From: Rhodococcus sp. IEGM 1409
GTDB taxonomy: Bacteria; Actinomycetota; Actinomycetes; Mycobacteriales; Mycobacteriaceae
DNA length: 64,000 bases
Direction: 5' to 3'
NCBI RefSeq assembly: GCF_030056735.1
Contig: NZ_JASHKN010000009.1
Location: forward strand, 186,001 to 250,000
The notes under the pieces are model-generated. The model was not told where the DNA came from. It saw only the letters and a list, made by a program, of their open reading frames with translations, and did not search any database. Numbering within the stretch: the stretch's first letter is position 1; each line of letters begins with the position of its first letter. Of the stretch, positions 53,700-64,000 are shown piece after piece. Both the position numbers and the translations under genes were made by a program.

Positions 53700-53717
53700 C
53701 AGTGACGCAGGTCACTG
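53700..53717. promoter_or_regulatory. Inverted repeat upstream of the acetone carboxylase operon
   Basis: CAGTGAC-GCAG-GTCACTG, perfect 7-bp arms. It lies 36 bp upstream of the HyuA-like start, so it could be an operator overlapping the operon promoter. Confidence 0.55.
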
Positions 53718-53764
53718 ACGGATGAATGCCTGGCAAGCATCACACCCGCGGCCAGGGCATGGAC

Positions 53765-53781
53765 TGTCCGAGATTGGGACA
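53765..53781. promoter_or_regulatory. Second dyad in the divergent acx/regulator region
   Basis: TGTCC (53765-53769) and GGACA (53777-53781) are inverted 5-bp arms separated by seven bases. They may be an activator site shared by both directions. Confidence 0.4.
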
Positions 53782-53885
53782 CTCTCCAGACGCCGGACCC
53801 GGTGTTTGCTGAGGTGACGAGATCATCGACACCTGTTGATGTGATGGCTACACGCGTGAGGTACGGCGAAGGAATCAGGTCGAAC

Positions 53886-55667
53886 ATGGACCAATTCGGA
53901 AAGCGACACGACAACAGCGCGCAACGCTTCGGGCGCGCCCGTCAGCGGGAATACGAGGCTGTCGACGAAGATTTCGTGACTGCCTCGTGGAATCGTTCCC
54001 GCGCCGCGGGAGTGGCGAGGGAGGGCGGAGCTGTACGCTTCATCGGCGATGTCGACGTCGCGTCCCGGCTCGTCTACCACGCGCAACCCATCCTCGAGAG
54101 ACTGATCGACTACACCGAAGACGTCCCGCTCAGCGTCGCGGTATCCGACAACAAGGGCAGAGTCCTCAAACGTCTCGACACAAACGACAAGATGGCCAAC
54201 CTGGTCGATCAGATATCGCTGTCACCGGGATTCAGCTACGCCGAAAGCGAAGTGGGCACCAACGGCGTCGGCACGGTACTCGAGTCAGGCCGCTCGATAC
54301 AGATCGTCGGCACAGCGCACTTCCACGAACGATTTCACCGCTATTCGTGTTCCGGTTCGCCGATTCGGGATCCGTTGACCGGCCGCATCGAAGGCGTACT
54401 CGACCTGACTTGCCTGGTGGAGCATTCCACGCCACTGCTGCACAGCTTCGTACGATCCGCGGCCGCGACCATCGAGAACAGCCTCCTCACCGATCGCGGT
54501 ATCCACCAACGGATTCTGTTCGACGAGTTCTCCCGACTCGACTCGAGATCCAAGTTTCCCGTCTTCGTCGTCGGACACAACGTCTTGATCTCGAACCTGT
54601 TGGCGCAGAACGTTTTCAGCGCAGACGAACAAAGAGCGATCACGCACCATGCCCGCTACCTCATGGAGGCCGTCTCACACACGGTCGACGAGATTCAGAT
54701 CTCGCCCACGCGGACAGTCCAACTGAAGGGCCGAAGGTTGAACTCGGACGGACACATGCTGGGAATCGCTGTCGAAGTAGTGGAATCGGCCGATCAGCGT
54801 CTCTCTCATCTGCCGCACTTCTTCGACGGCGCCAACCTACCCGCGACTCGGACCACCGCGGGGCCGCACGTCGAAGTCTCGCATTCACCCGTGTGGACAC
54901 GGTCTGTCGGCCAAGTCAGATCTGCACTGGCAGAAAGCCATCCGTTACTCGTGCTCGGCGAGGCAGGCACCGGCAAGACCACCATTCTGGTCGCGGCATT
55001 CCAGGACCAATTCGGCGACGGTGACATAGTCCGCTTCGACGCCTGGACACCCGAAATCCCCTTGCCGCCGAAGACGACTCGGCCGACACTGTTGATCTTC
55101 CGTCACGTGGAGCGGTTGGACGCCGAATCGGCCGAACTCCTTCATCAACGACTCCGTGAACTGGATACGAGCGAAACCGTGAAGATCGCCGCCACCGCTT
55201 CCCCCGCCGAACCACAGAACAAGCAGCCCTATCGACAATTCCTGTTGGGAGATTTCCGGACATCGGTTCACTTGCCGGCACTGCGGCATCGCGGCGACGA
55301 CATAGCTCATCTGACCCGTTCGATACTGGGCGTCCTGGCACATCGCCGAGTGGACAACGTCCTTCCGTCAACCATGCAGGTGCTCACCAGATATCGGTGG
55401 CCGGGAAACGTACGCGAGTTGGCGGACGCACTCGAATTCGCGGTGGCGCAACGCCCGACCGCCGACATCACCCCGGAAGACCTGCCGGGCTCCTGTTACC
55501 AAGCCGGCGCCCGGACGATCAGCCGACTCGAATCAATGGAGCGGGATGCGATCGTGAGGGCGCTTCAGGAGAACGGCGGCAACCGTGCCCGGACAGCGAC
55601 GGCGCTCGGAATCGCACGCTCGTCCCTCTACCGAAAGATCAAACACTTCGGCATCGACGGTGTCTGA
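53886..55667 (+). CDS. AcoR/AcxR-type regulator with degenerate AAA+ domain
   Basis: A 593-residue regulator. A GAF-like sensor spans about residues 75-200 (SEVGTNGVGTVLESGRSIQI, then SGSPIRDPLTGRIEGVLDLT, the AcoR signature). The AAA+ domain has Walker A GEAGTGKT (358-365) but only a weak Walker B (TLLIFRHVERLD) and no GAFTGA loop; RYRWPGNVREL (503-513) and a Fis-type helix-turn-helix (GGNRARTATALGIARSSLYR) finish it. GAFTGA contacts sigma-54, which actinobacteria lack, so it must act by another route, like MimR-type regulators. ATG 53886 is chosen after GGAATCAGG; ATG 53844 is an alternative. It is divergent from the acetone carboxylase operon. Confidence 0.87.
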   Translation: MDQFGKRHDNSAQRFGRARQREYEAVDEDFVTASWNRSRAAGVAREGGAVRFIGDVDVASRLVYHAQPILERLIDYTEDVPLSVAVSDNKGRVLKRLDTNDKMANLVDQISLSPGFSYAESEVGTNGVGTVLESGRSIQIVGTAHFHERFHRYSCSGSPIRDPLTGRIEGVLDLTCLVEHSTPLLHSFVRSAAATIENSLLTDRGIHQRILFDEFSRLDSRSKFPVFVVGHNVLISNLLAQNVFSADEQRAITHHARYLMEAVSHTVDEIQISPTRTVQLKGRRLNSDGHMLGIAVEVVESADQRLSHLPHFFDGANLPATRTTAGPHVEVSHSPVWTRSVGQVRSALAESHPLLVLGEAGTGKTTILVAAFQDQFGDGDIVRFDAWTPEIPLPPKTTRPTLLIFRHVERLDAESAELLHQRLRELDTSETVKIAATASPAEPQNKQPYRQFLLGDFRTSVHLPALRHRGDDIAHLTRSILGVLAHRRVDNVLPSTMQVLTRYRWPGNVRELADALEFAVAQRPTADITPEDLPGSCYQAGARTISRLESMERDAIVRALQENGGNRARTATALGIARSSLYRKIKHFGIDGV

Positions 55668-55742
55668 TCGCGCTGCCGCCGGCGATACAGATCCGGGCAC
55701 ACGCGACGCATCGACACGAATTTCCCAGTCGAATACCAAAAT

Positions 55743-57320
55743 TCACGCCACGACGGGGTCCGGTTCTTTCGCCTTGGACGGCTTCAACCAACCGGGTAGC
55801 CAGGCAGGCTGTTTGTCCGGCGCCTGATCGAGAACGCCGCCCGCCGGATCGTCGATGAACCCGTACCGCACGAGATCCTCCGACGGTCGGTAGATCTGCC
55901 GCAGCACCAGCGCGCACAGAACGAGTACCGCGAAGTCCCGGATCACGACGGTTCCGGTGAACCACTGCTCGGGCAGACCCTTGTTGGACACGCCGAGGTA
56001 ATACATCATCCGTGGAACCCAGACCAGGGCGTCGATGGTCATCCACGCGAGCAGGAGTCTGCGGTGCGGCAAGGCCAACACGGCCAGCGGCACCAGCCAC
56101 AGCGAATACTGCGGGCTCCACACCTTGTTCGTCAGCAGGAAGCCCGCGACGAGCAAGAAGCACAATTGCGCGACGCGCGGACGACGCTGCGCCGTCAGGG
56201 CGACGTAGCCGACACCGATACAGACGGCGACAAACAGCAGCAGGGAGACGGCGTTGAGATTCGACGGCGACTCACCTTGCGCGAGAGGACCGTCGAGGCC
56301 CTTCCACGACGTGAACGACGCGATCACGTTGTAGAGGGAATCCGGATCAGCCCCGCGCTCGGAGTTGAGCCGGAAGAACTCGTACCAACCGTGGGGGTAC
56401 AGCGCGGCGATCGGCAGGTTCACCGCAAGCCATGCCGCGACGGCGCTGAGAGCGGTCACCAGCCAGTCCCGCGTCTTGCCCGCGCGCAGGCAAAGGACGA
56501 AGAGCGGTCCGAGTAGGAGCAGCGGGTAGAGCTTCGCGGCGCCGCCGAGGCCGAGCAGAATTCCCGCGAGTACCGGACGCTTACGTGCCCACGCCAACAA
56601 CCCACCGGCAGCGAACGCCGTCGCCAGAGGATCGAAGTTCGTGAACACGTGCACAATCACCAACGGGGAACAAGCGATCAGCGCGCCGTCCCACACTCGT
56701 CGTCCGGCCAGCAGGGTGCTCGCCCACACAGTGACCAGCCACGCCAATGCCAACCCGAATGCGACGACGTTGAAATAGAGCGCCACCTGAATCGCGCCCG
56801 GCATCCAGGTGATCGAATCCCACGCCTTGGCAACTTTCATCGCGCCGTACTGGTATAGCCCCGAGATGACCGGATACTCCATGTACCGCATCTGGATCGA
56901 ACCGTCGCCGCGCACTTCTTCCCACGACGTCTTGTATGGGAAAGCGCCCTGATCGAGGCGTTCGGCTCCGTACAGCGGAACGGTGTCGGAGTAACACATC
57001 GCCACGTACTGGCGGCTGCCACTCCAGTCGAGGCCGACCTGCCCCGTGTCGCCGACCGGCGACTGCTGAATACAACCGGCCTTCGCGAACCAGCCGAAAG
57101 CCAAGAACACCACGGCAAGCAGAAGGATGACTCGCATCGGTGTGAAGAATCGGGTGCGTCCGATCAGTGCGTGACGACCGACCGGACCGCCGACGGTTCC
57201 CGACAGCGCAGACACCATCGCGTCGTTGCGACTGGGAACGTCCCGCCAATCCGCCGAACGAAGATCTTCGGCCAGCGGAGCGGGGGAGGTCGGTTCGGCA
57301 TCATCAGCATTCGCGGCCAC
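55743..57320 (-). CDS. GT87-family membrane glycosyltransferase (Rv0051-like)
   Basis: A 525-residue polytopic GT87 protein with about twelve membrane segments. Typical pieces are the first helix MRVILLLAVVFLAFGWFAKA, QYVAMCYSDTVPLYGAERLD, MEYPVISGLYQYGAMKVAKA, GAAKLYPLLLLGPLFV and VWSPQYSLWLVPLAVLALPH. The first 60 residues are cytoplasmic and polar. It lies 39 bp downstream of ponA, like Rv0051 next to ponA1 in M. tuberculosis, so it is the positional orthologue. Likely donor: polyprenyl-phosphate mannose or arabinose; acceptor unknown. Confidence 0.87.
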   Translation of the reverse strand: MAANADDAEPTSPAPLAEDLRSADWRDVPSRNDAMVSALSGTVGGPVGRHALIGRTRFFTPMRVILLLAVVFLAFGWFAKAGCIQQSPVGDTGQVGLDWSGSRQYVAMCYSDTVPLYGAERLDQGAFPYKTSWEEVRGDGSIQMRYMEYPVISGLYQYGAMKVAKAWDSITWMPGAIQVALYFNVVAFGLALAWLVTVWASTLLAGRRVWDGALIACSPLVIVHVFTNFDPLATAFAAGGLLAWARKRPVLAGILLGLGGAAKLYPLLLLGPLFVLCLRAGKTRDWLVTALSAVAAWLAVNLPIAALYPHGWYEFFRLNSERGADPDSLYNVIASFTSWKGLDGPLAQGESPSNLNAVSLLLFVAVCIGVGYVALTAQRRPRVAQLCFLLVAGFLLTNKVWSPQYSLWLVPLAVLALPHRRLLLAWMTIDALVWVPRMMYYLGVSNKGLPEQWFTGTVVIRDFAVLVLCALVLRQIYRPSEDLVRYGFIDDPAGGVLDQAPDKQPAWLPGWLKPSKAKEPDPVVA

Positions 57321-57359
57321 TCCGCGAGGTTACCGTCTTTCGAACCGACCACCCTCCAA

Positions 57360-60032
<2,673 letters not shown>

Positions 60033-60099
60033 TCAAATCTCCAGTGGTCACGGACCGATCACGTGCAGACTTCGATCGGGCCCTTCTTCGGGTGTGGCG

Positions 60100-60519
60100 T
60101 TACTCGCTGGCGGTGCGCCGGCTTGGTGGGCGTGCTCGCCGCGGTCGCGGCGGCGCAGGTACTGCGCCGAGCACATAGGACTGCACCAAGTGGTTCCAAC
60201 TGCAGGTACGGCACACCTCTACAACGTGCACCGTGAACTCCTCTGCTGTTTCCGCAAGCCGAGCGAGCTCGTCCGAGGTTCGGGCGGATCCCGAAACTTG
60301 GCCGAGCTTGTCGCCGAACACCCAGGACACGAGCGTCAACTGTTCCTTGCGGCAGATGGGGCAGACGACGTCGCTGCCCCGGCCGTGGAACTTCGCGGCT
60401 CTGAGTAGGTACGGATCGGCGTCACACACTTGCTTGACGTCGGTCCTACCCGCAGACACTTCGGCCAGCACAGACCGACGCGCGAGCGCGTAGTCCACAA
60501 CTTGCCGCTGTATCCGCAC
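60100..60519 (-). CDS. DUF5318 protein (Rv0049-like)
   Basis: A 139-residue protein of the DUF5318 family. RIQRQVVDYALARRSVLAEV, VCPICRKEQLTLVSWVFGDK and VVEVCRTCSWNHLVQSYVLG show two CxxC pairs forming a probable zinc ribbon. The C-terminus is Arg/Pro-rich. GTG 60519 is chosen because family homology begins there. It lies 70 bp upstream of ponA on the same strand and may be co-expressed. Function unknown. Confidence 0.85.
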   Translation of the reverse strand: MRIQRQVVDYALARRSVLAEVSAGRTDVKQVCDADPYLLRAAKFHGRGSDVVCPICRKEQLTLVSWVFGDKLGQVSGSARTSDELARLAETAEEFTVHVVEVCRTCSWNHLVQSYVLGAVPAPPRPRRARPPSRRTASE

Positions 60520-60612
60520 CTGACCAGCGTACGTGCGTCCGCGCCGCGACGGACGGTTCGGGAGGGTCACGATGAACACATTTTGGGCTCACCCCCGGCG
60601 CCGACCAGCGAT

Positions 60613-60629
60613 TACCATCACTTCCTGTG
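60613..60629 (+). promoter_or_regulatory. Possible leaderless promoter
   Basis: TACCAT (60613-60618) ends eight bases before the GTG at 60627, and no ribosome-binding site is visible. That spacing suits transcription starting at the start codon, which is common in actinobacteria. Confidence 0.35.
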
Positions 60630-61499
60630 AAGTCTTCCCGTTCGCCTCAGACTCGCGCGCGTGATCTTGATCGCGTCGAAACGTGCAGCCTGTTGGATGC
60701 TGCGTACGCCGAGGGGCAGCTCAGTGCCGACGACTACTTCGAACGGACCGAGCGGGCGAAGGCTGCGAAGACGCTGCTCGACCTTGCGCCTCTGGTCAAC
60801 GACCTACAGGTGCCGAACATCCCTACGTTTACGGCGCCGCGGACATCCGTGCCGCGCAAGTTTCTGTATGTCGGCGGCGCTGCACTGGTGATCGTGGGTG
60901 CGATTGCAGCCGTGGCGTGGAGTCGTGCGCCGCTGACGCCCTCGGCCGACATCACCGCTCGGTACGCCACCAGTTCGGTGATAACAGCCCCAGTCACCAC
61001 AGGTTCGGTCACTACCAATCCTGTGGCCGAACCAATCGTCGAACCGATCCTGATCACGCCCGCCGACACGCTGACGCCGGAGGGGATCGGCGAGTTTCTG
61101 AACCGGTACCGCGACGAGTTCGGCGACATGGTCGTCGACAACGCAAGCTTCCACAACGATCATTCCTCGATACGCAGGTCCGTACCCGGCGCCCCGGCCC
61201 TGACTCAGACCATCGATTTTCGGGGCGGATTCGAGATCGATTCCACACCCACTCCTCGTCAATCCGGCCAGCCCACATTCGACCTCGGTTCGATCCAGAT
61301 CGACAAACTGGCCCCGTTCATGGCGAACATCGGCGGCTACGTCGACGTGCCCGATGCAGCCATCTCCCATCTGGTAATCGATGCGAACTACGGAGTCCCG
61401 GAGATCGCAATCTACGCCGAGAACGCCCGGGGCGAAGGCGGGCGCATCGAAGTCACACCTTGGGGTGAGATCTCCCGTTCGTACCCGTACGAACGCTAG
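60627..61499 (+). CDS. DUF1707 membrane protein, paralogue 1
   Basis: A 290-residue protein. DUF1707 at residues 10-63 (RARDLDRVETCSLLDAAYAE, then GQLSADDYFERTERAKAAKT), one membrane helix (YVGGAALVIVGAIAAVAWS), then a Ser/Thr/Val-rich linker and an extracytoplasmic domain of about 165 residues. M. tuberculosis Rv0048c, in the matching position, has about the same length. First of three tandem paralogues (gaps of 9 and 10 bp). Function unknown; DUF1707 is often found at the N-terminus of envelope proteins. Confidence 0.82.
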   Translation: MKSSRSPQTRARDLDRVETCSLLDAAYAEGQLSADDYFERTERAKAAKTLLDLAPLVNDLQVPNIPTFTAPRTSVPRKFLYVGGAALVIVGAIAAVAWSRAPLTPSADITARYATSSVITAPVTTGSVTTNPVAEPIVEPILITPADTLTPEGIGEFLNRYRDEFGDMVVDNASFHNDHSSIRRSVPGAPALTQTIDFRGGFEIDSTPTPRQSGQPTFDLGSIQIDKLAPFMANIGGYVDVPDAAISHLVIDANYGVPEIAIYAENARGEGGRIEVTPWGEISRSYPYER

Positions 61500-61508
61500 G
61501 GTCACTGC

Positions 61509-62333
61509 ATGAGCGGGGCACTGGCCACTAATTCGTCGCGCACCCGCGCGCGTGACGTCGACCGAGCCGACACCTGCGCTGTGCTCGATACCGCATTCGC
61601 CGATGGACAGATCACTGCCGACGAACACGCGGGCCGAACGGCGGACGCCATGAAAGCGTCCACACTCGGTCAACTCGATCTGCTTGTCCGCGATCTGCAG
61701 AAAGCGACGCCGCGTAACGCCGTCGCGAAAGTTCGCCGAATCGACAAGATCTGGTACCTCGCGGCCGCTTCGGTCGTCGTTGCCACGGTGATCGGGTTCG
61801 CCGCGCTGTCCGGGGGAGACGAATCAGCCCCTGCGGCTGCACCCGTCGAACAAGAGATTGCTGCCGAACCCCTTGCGCCCATTGTGAGTTCGACGCTCGA
61901 TACCACCACGGCAAGCGGAATACGGGAGTTCATCACCCGGTACAACAACAAGTTCGGCACCACAGTGATCGATTCCGCGAACTTCTACGACGGCCATGCA
62001 AGCGTCACTCGCGCAGCTCCCAGTTCACCGAACCTGAAGGAAGACATAGACTTTCGGGGAGGTTTCGCACCACGCGAGAGCGCCACATCCCGGGCGGCCG
62101 ACACCGCTATCTTCGACCTCGCCTCCGTCGACATCGACAAACTCGCCGGATACCTGGCCGGAGCGTCCGCCAATCTCAACGTCCCCGACGCCAAAGTCTC
62201 ACACATCGGCATGGGTTCGTCGAGCGGCCGTCCAGGCATATCGATCTACGTGGAAAATGCACTCGGCGCGGACGGATGGATGGAAATAGCCCCCGATGGC
62301 CGTCCGATCCGGATAGATCCGTTCCAGCCGTGA
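61509..62333 (+). CDS. DUF1707 membrane protein, paralogue 2
   Basis: A 274-residue paralogue of its neighbours. DUF1707 at about 12-65 (RARDVDRADTCAVLDTAFAD, GQITADEHAGRTADAMKAST), a membrane helix (IWYLAAASVVVATVIGFAAL), and the external domain with IDFRGGFAPRES matching IDFRGGFEIDS of paralogue 1. AGGG precedes the ATG. Same operon. Confidence 0.82.
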   Translation: MSGALATNSSRTRARDVDRADTCAVLDTAFADGQITADEHAGRTADAMKASTLGQLDLLVRDLQKATPRNAVAKVRRIDKIWYLAAASVVVATVIGFAALSGGDESAPAAAPVEQEIAAEPLAPIVSSTLDTTTASGIREFITRYNNKFGTTVIDSANFYDGHASVTRAAPSSPNLKEDIDFRGGFAPRESATSRAADTAIFDLASVDIDKLAGYLAGASANLNVPDAKVSHIGMGSSSGRPGISIYVENALGADGWMEIAPDGRPIRIDPFQP

Positions 62334-62343
62334 GGGTGAGCCC

Positions 62344-63123
62344 ATGTCCGACAACCTGACTCGGGAGACTCGCGCGCGCAATGCCGATCGCGAAGCCACC
62401 TGCGCGGTACTGGATTCCGCTTGTGCTGACGGCCAACTGACTGCCACCGAACATGCGGAGTTGACCGAACTCGCCACGGTGGCGATCACTCTCGGCGACC
62501 TGGAGGAGCTGACGTCCGATATTCAGACCGAAGCCTCGCTGCCCGTCCTGCATGCCAAGGCGGCAACCGACAGGCGCTGGATTGCAGTAGTGATCATTGC
62601 ACTGTCCGTAGCCTCGGGGATCGGCTTCGGCATCGCCCGTATGGCTTCGGATTCGACTGCTGTCTCGACGTTCTCGACTGCCGAACCGAAGTTGCACACC
62701 GTGAGCGGCTTGACCGCGATGTTCAGGGCGATCGAAACGAAGTTCGGCAGCGGCCTGGTCGACGAGATGATCATCTATCCCACCTACGCCCGGGTGACTC
62801 GGCCCGATCCTGCGGCGCCACGCAAGAGTCTGGACAGCCGCTATGACGGCGAGTTGGTTGAAACGAGTTCGGTCGGGACGCGCGAACCCGGCCTGGTACA
62901 GATCGACGTCGCGGAACTCGATCCGCGTGTCGTGATCGCCCTGCTCGACGGAGCGGGGTCGACCACCGCGGTCCAGAATCCGTCAACGCTGTATGCGGTC
63001 GTCGACCAGACCGAAACAGAACCGACCATCCAGATTCACGCCGGAAACGATCTCGGCGAGAGCGGGCACCTGACGGCCGCCCTCGATGGCGAAATCATGT
63101 CGATTTACCCGTTCAAGCCCTGA
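62344..63123 (+). CDS. DUF1707 membrane protein, paralogue 3
   Basis: A 259-residue third paralogue, more diverged. DUF1707 (RARNADREATCAVLDSACAD, GQLTATEHAELTELATVAIT), a membrane helix (WIAVVIIALSVASGIGFGIA), and an external domain in which the IDFRGG motif has become SLDSRYDGE. GAGGGTGAG precedes the ATG. Ends 116 bp before the PadR gene. Confidence 0.82.
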   Translation: MSDNLTRETRARNADREATCAVLDSACADGQLTATEHAELTELATVAITLGDLEELTSDIQTEASLPVLHAKAATDRRWIAVVIIALSVASGIGFGIARMASDSTAVSTFSTAEPKLHTVSGLTAMFRAIETKFGSGLVDEMIIYPTYARVTRPDPAAPRKSLDSRYDGELVETSSVGTREPGLVQIDVAELDPRVVIALLDGAGSTTAVQNPSTLYAVVDQTETEPTIQIHAGNDLGESGHLTAALDGEIMSIYPFKP

Positions 63124-63171
63124 TCTAGCCGTAACACCTTGGTACATGTATCGGGCCGCAGTGTGGTTTTA

Positions 63172-63188
63172 TATATCGGCGCGATATA
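63172..63188. promoter_or_regulatory. PadR operator candidate
   Basis: TATATCG-GCG-CGATATA has perfect 7-bp arms and lies about 50 bp upstream of the PadR start, in an A+T-rich promoter-like region. PadR proteins usually repress their own gene through such dyads. Confidence 0.6.
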
Positions 63189-63239
63189 GTTAGGTATCGC
63201 ATCAAGCGGTTAGGTTCAACGACTCGGGAGGTTTGTCAG

Positions 63240-63803
63240 TTGCTCGAACTCGCAATCCTCGGGCTGCTCCTCGAGTCACCGATGCACGGATACGAGCTGC
63301 GTAAGCGGCTCACTGGTCTGCTCGGCGCTTTCCGCGCGTTCTCGTACGGATCGCTGTACCCGGCACTGCGGCGCATGCAAGCCGACGGATTGATCTCGGA
63401 AGACGTCGACACTGCCACCGGCACTCTCAAGCGTCGGGCGCGTCGCGTCTACCAGCTCACTCCGGAAGGGCGGCAACGGTTCACCGAACTTGTTGCCGAC
63501 ACTGGGCCGCAGAACTACACCGACGACGGTTTCGGCGTTCACCTCGCCTTCTTCAGTCGCACCCCCGCAGTAGCGCGGATGCGGATCCTCGAAGGCAGGC
63601 GACGCCAGGTCGAGGAGCGCCGCGAGGGGCTCCGCGAGGCCGTCGGCCGGGCCAGCGGATCGCTGGACCGCTATACCCGTCAGCTCCATCAGCTCGGACT
63701 CGAATCGAGTGAGCGCGAAGTGCGTTGGCTCAACGAATTGATCGCAGCCGAGCAATCGACAACAGGAACATCCCGGAAAGAAGGAGAACCCGACCATGGG
63801 TGA
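63240..63803 (+). CDS. PadR-family regulator upstream of ino1 (Rv0047c-like)
   Basis: A 187-residue PadR protein. The winged helix covers residues 1-80 ([20 protein letters not shown], then [18 protein letters not shown]), and a C-terminal helical domain follows. The start is TTG, chosen because GGGAGG lies eight bases before it and the conserved N-terminus starts there. The stop lies within the start of ino1 (8-bp overlap), so the two are translationally coupled. Same order as Rv0047c-ino1 in M. tuberculosis. Confidence 0.9.
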   Translation: MLELAILGLLLESPMHGYELRKRLTGLLGAFRAFSYGSLYPALRRMQADGLISEDVDTATGTLKRRARRVYQLTPEGRQRFTELVADTGPQNYTDDGFGVHLAFFSRTPAVARMRILEGRRRQVEERREGLREAVGRASGSLDRYTRQLHQLGLESSEREVRWLNELIAAEQSTTGTSRKEGEPDHG

Positions 63804-64000
63804 GAACAGCACCGCGGTGCGCGTAGCCATTGTGGGCGTGGGTAACTGCGCCTCGTCCCTGGTTCAGGGCGTCCACTACTACAAGGATGCCGACGAGACC
63901 CAGACGGTCCCCGGCCTCATGCACGTCAAGTTCGGTAAGTACCACGTCCGCGACGTGCAGTTCGTCGCTGCGTTCGACGTCGACGCCAAGAAGGTCGGCT
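63796..64000 (+). CDS. ino1: Inositol-1-phosphate synthase, 5' part
   Basis: The first 68 codons of myo-inositol-1-phosphate synthase, cut by the window edge. [20 protein letters not shown] is the NAD-binding motif; [20 protein letters not shown] matches the family. It converts glucose-6-phosphate to inositol-1-phosphate, the entry to phosphatidylinositol, mycothiol and mannosylated lipids. AAGGAG lies nine bases before the ATG; coupled to the PadR gene. Confidence 0.93.
   Translation, partial: MGENSTAVRVAIVGVGNCASSLVQGVHYYKDADETQTVPGLMHVKFGKYHVRDVQFVAAFDVDAKKVG

Overview
The window is a high-G+C actinobacterial chromosome segment, most likely Rhodococcus and plausibly the R. erythropolis/qingshengii group. 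The genus call is inference. It rests on actinobacterial Shine-Dalgarno and GTG/TTG start usage, an IdeR-type iron box, many small regulator/oxidoreductase pairs, and a right-hand block whose gene order matches the mycobacterial Rv0046c-Rv0058 region (ino1, PadR, a DUF1707-type membrane protein, a DUF5318 protein, ponA1, a GT87 transferase, rpsF, ssb, rpsR, rplI, dnaB). I saw no transposase, integrase, tRNA, rRNA or CRISPR array.

Left part, about 1-38 kb, is accessory chromosome made of short modules, each usually a regulator next to one or two enzymes. It holds a MerR-HEAT regulator with a HEAT protein; a siderophore-binding lipoprotein under an iron box; an APC permease; a MocR/PaiB divergent pair with direct repeats between them; a stress-type SDR divergent from a ferritin-like protein with two SigB/SigF-like promoters; TetR/SDR, MmyB/alcohol dehydrogenase, MarR/membrane protein, LysR/MFS-amidase, GlxA/isochorismatase and TetR/NmrA pairs; and fadE5. 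At least five decayed genes lie in this part: GlxA/AraC at 1.5 kb, DUF4259 at 12.7 kb, TetR at 18.2 kb, LysR at 22.9 kb and acyl-CoA ligase at 31.8 kb. Two of them carry a TAG stop where the family has Trp.

The stretch 37.9-38.8 kb is an A+T-richer spacer with a perfect palindrome, a possible tiny ORF and short direct repeats. It ends at dnaB, whose Walker A motif is split by a 417-residue intein with class 3 features, LAGLIDADG motifs and two zinc-ribbon-like Cys clusters. Upstream of dnaB lies a cluster of seven DnaA-box-like sites, then a strong terminator and a 27-bp tandem duplication at the end of rplI, then the rplI-rpsR-ssb-rpsF ribosomal/replication operon.

From 43.9 to 57.3 kb two GT87 membrane glycosyltransferases flank a block absent from the mycobacterial order: a GNAT gene and an acetone carboxylase operon (gamma, beta and alpha subunits, an extra HyuA-like protein and an unrecognised protein). 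This operon is divergent from an AcoR/AcxR-like regulator whose AAA+ domain lacks the sigma-54 contact loop. Acetone carboxylase converts acetone and bicarbonate to acetoacetate, so the block probably supports growth on acetone or its precursors such as propane or isopropanol.

The right end, 57.3-64 kb, is the cell-envelope core: PonA-type penicillin-binding protein, DUF5318 protein, three tandem DUF1707 membrane paralogues, and a PadR regulator translationally coupled to inositol-1-phosphate synthase (ino1, cut by the window edge).
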